Below are positions 57,485-64,000 of a stretch of DNA of 64,000 bases, piece by piece. The first letter of the stretch is position 1; every line of letters starts with the position of its first letter. The notes beneath the pieces were generated by a model. The model was not told where the DNA came from. It saw only the letters and a list, made by a program, of their open reading frames with translations, and ran no database searches. The translations under genes and the position numbers were made by a program. The stretch is taken from positions 1,550,001-1,614,000 of the forward strand of contig JBMNMK010000002.1 in NCBI GenBank assembly GCA_050953285.1, read 5' to 3'. This DNA is from Olsenella_K sp050953285. GTDB taxonomy: Bacteria; Actinomycetota; Coriobacteriia; Coriobacteriales; Atopobiaceae.

Positions 57485-57625
57485 ATGATTACGATGACAC
57501 AAACCCTCTTTGGCCTGGCACTCTATGCAGGCGTGGTGGTAGCCGCCACCGTGGGCATCTGCGCATACCTGAAGCGGTCGCATACACGCGTGACGCAGGG
57601 CAAACACACGAGACACGCAGCGTAG
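57485..57625 (+). CDS. Small single-helix membrane protein (46 residues)
   Basis: A 46-codon frame from ATG 57485 to TAG 57625. Residues about 8-29 form one hydrophobic helix (LFGLALYAGVVVAATVGICA) followed by a strongly basic tail (LKRSHTRV, GKHTRHAA), the topology of a small inner-membrane protein with its C-terminus inside. AAGGGGG lies six bases upstream, a good ribosome binding site. It lies between the divergent membrane protein gene and the convergent phoR. It may be a regulatory small protein; there is no homologue I recognise, so this needs expression evidence. Confidence 0.6.
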   Translation: MITMTQTLFGLALYAGVVVAATVGICAYLKRSHTRVTQGKHTRHAA

Positions 57626-57637
57626 CACGGCACGCGC

Positions 57638-57671
57638 ACGCGCGCAGCAGGCACACGCGCGCAGCAGGCAC
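57638..57671. repeat. Perfect tandem 17-bp repeat past the small membrane protein
   Basis: ACGCGCGCAGCAGGCAC at 57638-57654 is followed without gap by an identical copy at 57655-57671, 12 bases after the stop of the 46-residue protein and 24 bases before the phoR stop. Confidence 0.85.
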
Positions 57672-57694
57672 ACGCCGCCTTTGCGCAGGTAACG

Positions 57695-59149
57695 CTACAT
57701 ATCCGCAGAGCTTATCGCCCCGCTTTTGACAGGTGGAAACTCCACGCGAATGGTGGTTCCCTCCCCCAGCTTGCTGGTGAGCTTGATCGTAGCTCCGTGA
57801 ATCCTGGCCGCGTGCTTCACGATGGCCAAGCCCAGGCCCGTACCGCCACTCTCGCGCGAGCGGCTCTTGTGTACGCGATAAAAGCGTTCAAACACCTTGC
57901 TCTGCGCCTCTTCTGGAATGCCTACGCCGGTATCCGCCACCTCGATAAACGCGCCGCCGCCCGGAGCCGCCCCTGTCGTGACGCGCACGGATCCACCCTC
58001 TTTGTTGTAGCGGATAGCGTTTGAGATAAGGTTTCCTACCAGCTCATCTATCAGGCGCGCGTGTCCTAAAACCAGGGCTGTTTCCGTTGGATACTCCATG
58101 CGGATGCGGGCCTTGCGCGCCCTGTCCAGAGAGCGGCCAAGCGCATCTTTTGCCACCTGGCAGAGGTCGAGCAGCTGCGGCTCACCAAAGAGATCCGTGG
58201 TGCGTGACCTCTCAGATTCATCCAGGCGCGATAAGGTCAAGATGTCGCTCACCAGTGCGGAGAGGCGCTGCGCCTCATTGTAGATCCTGCGGCCAAAATC
58301 TGAGACATCCTCTGGCCTGACAATGCCGTCACGTATGAGCTCCGCAGCGCCAGAAATGGATGCGATAGGGGTCTTGAGCTCGTGTGTTACATTTGCCGTG
58401 AACTCACGTCGCATGGTGTCGGCACTCTTGAGCTCCTCCATCTGCTCTTCCAGCTGGCGCTGCTGTGAGCGCAGGTGATGCAACAGCGGATCAAGCTCTC
58501 GATAGGGGGCTTCACCTGGGTCGGAAGGATCAATCAGCAAGATGGGATTCACCAGGTTTCTTGCCAAGCGACGGGAGATGAGCCAACTCATGCCCAACAG
58601 CACAACAAGGGCGAGGATAACCCACAGAAACGAGCGGGAGAGCAGCGCCATGATGCTTGCCCGATCTTCAGAAAGCCGGAGCACCGAGCCGTCGTCTAGG
58701 CGCAACGATTGGTAGATGGAGACATTTCCCACTGAGTTGCTGGGGCGTATTGACGAGCCCGACCCTTTGGTCAGCGCCTGCTGCACTTCTGGACGTTCGG
58801 CGTGGTTAGGCAGGGTATCTGCATCGACGGTTGAGTCATAGAGCACGGTACCATCGGCAGCAATGAGCGTTGCGCGCTCCCTGCTAAAGCGGATGCTGCT
58901 CAGATCTTCTACCAGCTCAGAGGGTGTATCTGCATCCTCAGATACGCTCGTGGACACCAGGACAAGGTCTTCTGCCAGCTGCGTCTTGGCATCTTCAAGC
59001 AGCGTCTGGTGAAAGACCGCTGTCAGCGCCAGGGTGATGGTGAGCCCTGAGACAACGCTGGCAACGGCCAACTTCCAAAAGATGCGCTTTTGCAGAGAAT
59101 CGCGCTGGTCATGATGGGTATGCAGATTCCTGCTACCAACTTTTGGCAT
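57695..59149 (-). CDS. phoR: Phosphate-regulon sensor histidine kinase
   Basis: A 484-residue membrane sensor kinase. Helix 1 (about 22-47) and helix 2 (about 173-192) flank an extracytoplasmic domain with PDC-like character (ATLIAADGTVLYDSTVDADT). The phosphoacceptor is H256 in FTANVTHELKTPIASI. The ATPase domain has ELVGNLISNAIRYNKEGG (N box), EVADTGVGIPEE (G1) and GGTGLGLAIVKHAARIHG (G2). It phosphorylates the response regulator encoded two bases upstream. Place at the end of the pst-phoU-phoB operon identifies it as PhoR. Unlike E. coli PhoR it has a large external domain and no clear PAS domain. Confidence 0.93.
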   Translation of the reverse strand: MPKVGSRNLHTHHDQRDSLQKRIFWKLAVASVVSGLTITLALTAVFHQTLLEDAKTQLAEDLVLVSTSVSEDADTPSELVEDLSSIRFSRERATLIAADGTVLYDSTVDADTLPNHAERPEVQQALTKGSGSSIRPSNSVGNVSIYQSLRLDDGSVLRLSEDRASIMALLSRSFLWVILALVVLLGMSWLISRRLARNLVNPILLIDPSDPGEAPYRELDPLLHHLRSQQRQLEEQMEELKSADTMRREFTANVTHELKTPIASISGAAELIRDGIVRPEDVSDFGRRIYNEAQRLSALVSDILTLSRLDESERSRTTDLFGEPQLLDLCQVAKDALGRSLDRARKARIRMEYPTETALVLGHARLIDELVGNLISNAIRYNKEGGSVRVTTGAAPGGGAFIEVADTGVGIPEEAQSKVFERFYRVHKSRSRESGGTGLGLAIVKHAARIHGATIKLTSKLGEGTTIRVEFPPVKSGAISSADM

Positions 59150-59151
59150 GC

Positions 59152-59829
59152 TTAGCCTCTCATACGATAGCCCACACCTCGTACGGTCTCTATGAGATCT
59201 GCGTGCTCACCCAGCTTAGCGCGGATCTGCTGCACATGCACATCCACCGTGCGAGAACCGCCGTCAAAGTCCCAGCCCCAGACGCGCTGCAGGAGCGCTT
59301 CTCTGCTAAAGACTTCACCCGGAGAGCGCATAAGGAACTCAAGCAGATCAAACTCCCTCATCGTCAGCAGGAGTTCCTCTCCATCCAGTGTCACTTCTCG
59401 CCTGCTTGGCCAGAGCGTCAACAGGCCAACGTTCAGCACCTGAGCAGCGCGTTTAGAATCGGGCGCCTGGGAGCGGCGCAGAAGCACCCGCACGCGAGAA
59501 ACCATTTCCATCATGCCAAAGGGCTTGGCCAGATAGTCGTCTGCGCCGGAGTCAAGCGCGCGCACCACATCGAGCTCGGTATCCTTTGCAGTAAGCATCA
59601 TGACCGGCACTTTTGCCAAATGGGGCGTGGAGCGGATGCGACCTAAGATCTTGAGTCCATCGGTTCCGGGCAGCATGATGTCCAGCAGGATGGCATCGGG
59701 CACCTGTCGCTCACAGGCCGCGCGGAACTCCACATCATCACGCAAGCCTTCGGCCTTGATGCCCGCCTGCGTGAGCGCATAGACTGTCAGATCACGGATG
59801 TTGTCATCGTCTTCCACGTAGTAGACCAC
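59152..59829 (-). CDS. phoB: Phosphate-regulon response regulator
   Basis: A 225-residue OmpR/PhoB-type regulator. The receiver has acidic residues YVEDDDN near the start, the phosphoacceptor D50 in AILLDIMLPG and MLTAKDTE with the conserved Thr/Ser and DYLAKPFG lysine. The winged-helix DNA-binding domain follows (REFDLLEFLMRSPGEVFSRE, SRTVDVHVQQIRAKLG). I start at GTG 59829, one base after the phoU stop, so the two are coupled; the frame to 59928 overlaps phoU and lacks support. It would activate pst when phosphate is short. Confidence 0.93.
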   Translation of the reverse strand: MVYYVEDDDNIRDLTVYALTQAGIKAEGLRDDVEFRAACERQVPDAILLDIMLPGTDGLKILGRIRSTPHLAKVPVMMLTAKDTELDVVRALDSGADDYLAKPFGMMEMVSRVRVLLRRSQAPDSKRAAQVLNVGLLTLWPSRREVTLDGEELLLTMREFDLLEFLMRSPGEVFSREALLQRVWGWDFDGGSRTVDVHVQQIRAKLGEHADLIETVRGVGYRMRG

Positions 59830-59830
59830 G

Positions 59831-60502
59831 TTAGGACATCTCCCCCATTGCTCTGCCGCGATACTCACCCGTAGCACGGAAAATGGCCCAGTTGGCAATA
59901 CTTTGGGCATGATCTCCCATGCGCTCATAATATTTTGCTACAGAGAGCAGCTCGGGCGCAAATGTGGCGGGCTGAGAGTCACTCTTGAGGAGCTCCACGA
60001 TCTTCTTGCGCACGGTATCAAAGAGCTTGTCTACCTCATCGTCCATGGGAAAGACCGCGTTGGCCTGCTCCACGTTTGAATCGTCGAAGGCAGAGCTTGC
60101 CTTCTCCGCCATGTTTGCCGCGCGCTGAGACATAGCGCCCAAGTTTCTGGCAATGCCGTCGTCTGAGGCAAGATCGGCTTCTTTGGTCAGCAGCGCAATC
60201 TCATACGCCATCTCATCAATGCGCGCAAGATCGCTCACCACGCGGAAGGTCGAGGTAACAAACCTGAGGTCAGAGGCCAAAGGCGACTGCAGCAGCATGA
60301 TGTTTAAACATGCGTCTTCAATGGAGCGGTGCAGGCGCTCAGAGGAATGATGAGCGTCAATCACCTCTTGCGCGGCCTCGGCGTTTCCCTCCGCAATGGC
60401 AAAGCCGGTGTCTCTGATGTCGTCTACAATGCCTGAGCTCAGCGCGCGCACATGGCCGCTCAGCTGGTCTAATTGGCGCAGGTAGTTGGTTCTTGTCCTC
60501 AT
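59831..60502 (-). CDS. phoU: Phosphate transport system regulator
   Basis: A 223-residue all-helical protein with two PhoU three-helix repeats. Metal-binding segments are visible as ARIDEMAYEIALL in the first half and YYERMGDHAQSIANW in the second. It links the Pst transporter to PhoR, keeping the kinase off when phosphate is ample. The ATG overlaps the last base of the pstB stop and phoB follows after one base, so the genes are translationally coupled. Confidence 0.95.
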   Translation of the reverse strand: MRTRTNYLRQLDQLSGHVRALSSGIVDDIRDTGFAIAEGNAEAAQEVIDAHHSSERLHRSIEDACLNIMLLQSPLASDLRFVTSTFRVVSDLARIDEMAYEIALLTKEADLASDDGIARNLGAMSQRAANMAEKASSAFDDSNVEQANAVFPMDDEVDKLFDTVRKKIVELLKSDSQPATFAPELLSVAKYYERMGDHAQSIANWAIFRATGEYRGRAMGEMS

Positions 60503-61250
60503 TATCCAAACCTTCCCGTGAGATAGTCCTCTGTTTTCTTTTCTTTAGGCGCCGAGAAGAGCTGCGCTGTTGGGCCAAACTCTATGAGTTCTCCCAGGTA
60601 GAAGAAGGCGGTGTGGGTCGATACGCGCGTTGCCTGCTGCATGTTGTGGGTGACGATAATAACGGTGTGGGTTCCCGCAATCTCACTCACCAGCTCTTCT
60701 ACCATGCCGGTCGAGATGGGGTCGAGCGCGCTGGTGGGCTCGTCCATGAGCAGGACGTCTGGGTTCATGGCCATGGCGCGCGCAATGCAGAGGCGCTGCG
60801 CCTGGCCGCCCGAGAGCGCAAGGCCGGATTCATCCAGCTTGTCTTTCACCTCATCCCACAGGCCAACCTCCGTGAGGGTACGCTCGACAAGCTCGTTAAG
60901 CTCGTCTTTTGACATGTGTCCCTGGCGACGCACGCCGTAGGTGACGTTGTCTCTAATGGAGAGCGGAAACGGGTTGGGGCGCTGAAACACCATGCCTACT
61001 CGGCGGCGAAGCGCATAGACATCACAGGTGGCAACATCCATATCACCTAAGCGAATACCACCTTCTACCTTGCAATCCACCACGCGATCATTCATGCGGT
61101 TAAGGCAGCGCAGAAGTGTCGACTTGCCGCAGCCAGACGGTCCGATAAATGCCGTGACCTCGCCTTTTGGTGCTTCCAAGGAGATGTTGGTGAGCGCCTG
61201 GTGGTCGCCATACCAAAGGTTCAGGTTCTCCACTGTCATTGAAAGTGCCA

Positions 61251-61251
<1 letters not shown>
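60502..61251 (-). CDS. pstB: Phosphate ABC transporter ATP-binding protein (second copy)
   Basis: A 249-residue ABC ATPase. Walker A is FIGPSGCGKSTLLRCLNRMND, the Q loop GMVFQRPNPFPLSI, signature LALSGGQAQRLCIARAMA, Walker B DVLLMDEPTSALDPIS, and the H loop is TVIIVTHNMQQATRVS, all as in PstB. It follows another pstB whose stop overlaps this start. Two different ATPases could form a heterodimer or serve under different phosphate conditions. Confidence 0.95.
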
Positions 61252-62092
<841 letters not shown>

Positions 62093-62096
<4 letters not shown>

Positions 62097-63064
62097 TCTG
62101 CCATCATCTTCCTCTCAAGGGCGCGACCCACCACGCGTGCCACCACGTTAAAGATCAGGATGCAGATCATGAGCACAGCAGCGGTACCTGCAGAAACGGC
62201 GGCAAGATCTGGCACGACACCTTCCGAGTTGATCTTCCAGATGTGCACAGCAAGCGTCTCTGCCGGCCTCATTACGTTGAAGGGGTTTGCAAGATTGGTG
62301 ATAGGTGCTGCCCAGTTGAGCGCAGGTGCAGACTGACCAGCGGTGTAGATAAGGGCTGCTGCCTCGCCAAACACGCGGCCCGCAGAGAGGATGACTCCGG
62401 TCACAATAGCGGGCATAGCGCGCGGCACCAGGATGTGGACCGTGGCTTCCCAGCGCGTCAGGCCAAGCGCTAGGGCAGCATCGCGCTGATCGCGTGGAAC
62501 TGCCTCCAGTGCCTGCTGAATAGTACGCACCAGAATAGGGATGTTGAACATGGTGAGCGTGAGGGCGCCCGACAGAATGGAGAAGCCCCAGCCCATGCCC
62601 AATACAAAGGTCAGCATGCCAAAGAGGCCAACGACGATGGACGGAAGAGACGACAAGGTCTCAATGGCCGTCTTTGCGGCGCTGGTCACAGGGCCTGTCG
62701 GTGCGTATTGCGTGAGGAAGATAGCGCCGCCCAATGAGATGGGAAGAGAGATCAGAAGCGTCAAAACCAGCAGGTAGAAGGAGTTAAAGAGCTCAGGTCC
62801 AATGCCGCCGCCCTCCTTGAACTGCTCGGGCTTGGCGGTCAAGAAGTGCGGGTCTATGGCCTTGCTCAGGCCAGAGATCACCACGTAGCCGATGGTTGCC
62901 ACCAGAAGCACAATGATGGCAGCAACGATGCACCACAAGACCGCCGTTGCAATGTGGTCATAGGTTCTGGCGCGCTTCACCACGCCCTGGATCTCGATCT
63001 CCTGAGCGCTGGCCTCAGGTGCGCCGACTTGTGCGCTGGCGTCATGCGAAGGGGTACTAGCCAT
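62093..63064 (-). CDS. pstA: Phosphate ABC transporter permease PstA
   Basis: A 323-residue permease with six membrane helices plus a 40-residue polar N-terminus. The binding-protein-dependent transport motif is EAVPRDQRDAALALGLTRWE, contacting the ATPases. Other family features are GLSKAIDPHFLT, PISLGGAIFLTQYAP and SLPSIVVGLFGM. ATG 63064 overlaps the pstC stop by eight bases; an in-frame GTG at 63070 has tighter spacing to GGGGG and is possible. Confidence 0.93.
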
Positions 63065-64000
63065 TGACACGCGCCCCCTTTCTTCCAATAAGGTGCACGA
63101 TCAGGATAAACACCAAAGACATGCCAAGTAGAACCAGCGCCAGTGACCATAAGACATCGTTGTAGACGGTGCCCATGGCTTCGTTGCCCATGCTCATGGT
63201 AAGGACAGACGTGAGGGTGGCGGCAGGCGTGACCAGGCCCTGCGGCATCTGAGCGGCGTTGCCAACCACCATTTGCACGGCCAAGGCCTCGCCAAAGGCG
63301 CGTGCCATGCCCATGATCACTGCGGTCAGGATGCCAGGAAGAGCAGAGGGCAGCACCACATGCACGATGGTCTGCCAGCGCGTGCAGCCCAGGCCATAGG
63401 AGCCATCACGGTACGAATCCGGAACAGCGGCTATGGCGTCTGTTGCAAGGGAGGTCACCGTGGGCAAGATCATGAATGCCAGCACAATAGAGCCAGCTAG
63501 AATGCCATATCCCGTGGTGTTTGACCAGCCGCGCACCCAGGCCACCACAATCTCTAAGCCCACCAAGCCAAAGACAACAGAGGGAATACCGGTCAAAAGC
63601 TCAATGAGCGGGCGGAACACCTTGGAGCCAAACTTGGGTGCAATCTCCACCACAAAGATAGCGGCACCTAAAGAAAACGGCAGCGTGATGGCACATGAAA
63701 GCAGCGTCACCGCAAAGGAGCCGCAGATCATGGGCAGCGCGCCCACAAGTAGCTCGCCCGTCTCGGTAGTTTGATGCGGGTTCCACGTGGTGCCAAAGAA
63801 GAAGGATGCTGCAGGAACACCGTCTGCAAAAAACGTTGCCAAGCCGCGCGAGCACACCATGTAGATGAGCGTTGCGACGACAACAACGACAAAGAACACG
63901 CAAGCGCCCGTGAGGACTTGCCCCTTGAGCTCAACGCGACTTTTTGGCGTGATGCGTGCGCCAAAAGGGTTGCCTTGAAGCAGGCTGTTCTTCTCGCCCG
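63057..64000 (-). CDS. pstC: Phosphate ABC transporter permease PstC (partial, N-terminus off the edge)
   Basis: The frame is open to the right window edge: 314 residues are visible and the true start lies outside. The first visible residues (about 1-28, including LLQGNPFGARITPKS) precede the first membrane helix FFVVVVVATLIYMV, so only a short piece is missing. The permease motif is AVPDSYRDGSYGLGCTRWQ; GIPSVVFGLVGL and the PFSLGAAIFVVEIAP segment are as in PstC. A GTG at 63899 is an unlikely start since it would delete the cytoplasmic leader. Neighbours identify it as the upstream permease of the pst operon; pstS should lie beyond. Confidence 0.93.
   Translation of the reverse strand, partial: GEKNSLLQGNPFGARITPKSRVELKGQVLTGACVFFVVVVVATLIYMVCSRGLATFFADGVPAASFFFGTTWNPHQTTETGELLVGALPMICGSFAVTLLSCAITLPFSLGAAIFVVEIAPKFGSKVFRPLIELLTGIPSVVFGLVGLEIVVAWVRGWSNTTGYGILAGSIVLAFMILPTVTSLATDAIAAVPDSYRDGSYGLGCTRWQTIVHVVLPSALPGILTAVIMGMARAFGEALAVQMVVGNAAQMPQGLVTPAATLTSVLTMSMGNEAMGTVYNDVLWSLALVLLGMSLVFILIVHLIGRKGARVNG

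Overview
The window looks like chromosome of a high-GC, anaerobic, host-associated actinobacterium, most likely class Coriobacteriia (Olsenella/Atopobium-like). This placement is inference. It rests on GC-rich sequence with AGGAGG-type ribosome binding sites, GTG and TTG starts, fermentative genes (AdhE, an oxygen-sensitive double-cubane iron-sulfur pair), PTS transport, a CBS/DRTGG pyrophosphatase and a sorted surface protein. No rRNA, tRNA, CRISPR array, insertion sequence, prophage or replication origin was found. About 58 genes are annotated, including two cut by the window edges (1 and 64000) and one 46-residue protein.

Layout. 1-11 kb: part of an enolase-superfamily dehydratase, a YjiL/YjiM-like activase and double-cubane protein pair, a CcdA-TlpA fusion with an exported transglutaminase lipoprotein, a regulated family II pyrophosphatase, an EamA exporter, a TrmB-like methyltransferase and isocitrate dehydrogenase. 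11-20 kb: minus-strand pentose catabolism (L-xylulose kinase, L-ribulose-5-P 3-epimerase, L-ribulose-5-P 4-epimerase, transaldolase-like protein, split transketolase). 20-27.5 kb: a permease / HyuA-like / HExxH protein / YhcH operon, then a GntR regulator and a second YhcH. 27.6-33.8 kb: an L-ascorbate-type operon (ulaC-ulaA-ulaB, a beta-propeller gene, ulaG) with a divergent DeoR regulator and an operator-rich spacer. 33.8-44 kb: proA, a DEAD-box helicase, dCMP deaminase, a BFD-DUF1653 fusion, a ZIP transporter, a nucleophile-less esterase with a coiled-coil tail, a deformylase lacking its catalytic Glu, a CobW GTPase and xpt. 44-57 kb: surface protein, split purine pair (AICAR transformylase plus PurO-like IMP cyclohydrolase), Nudix, kinase-like protein, adhE, coaX, OPT transporter. 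57-64 kb: the pst-phoU-phoB-phoR operon, entering from beyond the right edge.

How genes work together. The ula operon would import L-ascorbate as the 6-phosphate and open the lactone. The 3- and 4-epimerases and the transketolase/transaldolase set would carry L-xylulose 5-phosphate into the pentose phosphate pathway. The decarboxylase UlaD, which should join the halves, is not in the window; an L-xylulose/3-keto-L-gulonate-type kinase is, as in the E. coli yia locus.

The most unusual signal is not a gene. The octamer GGCGAGAA occurs about 36 times by hand count on both strands, in all reading frames and between genes, roughly one per 1.8 kb, with a variant GGCGATAA. Density and behaviour, including inverted pairs forming hairpins at gene ends, resemble DNA uptake sequences of Neisseria and Pasteurellaceae. 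Other oddities are a two-copy nested palindrome, short tandem duplications at gene 3' ends, and three proteins that keep a family fold but lack a key catalytic residue.
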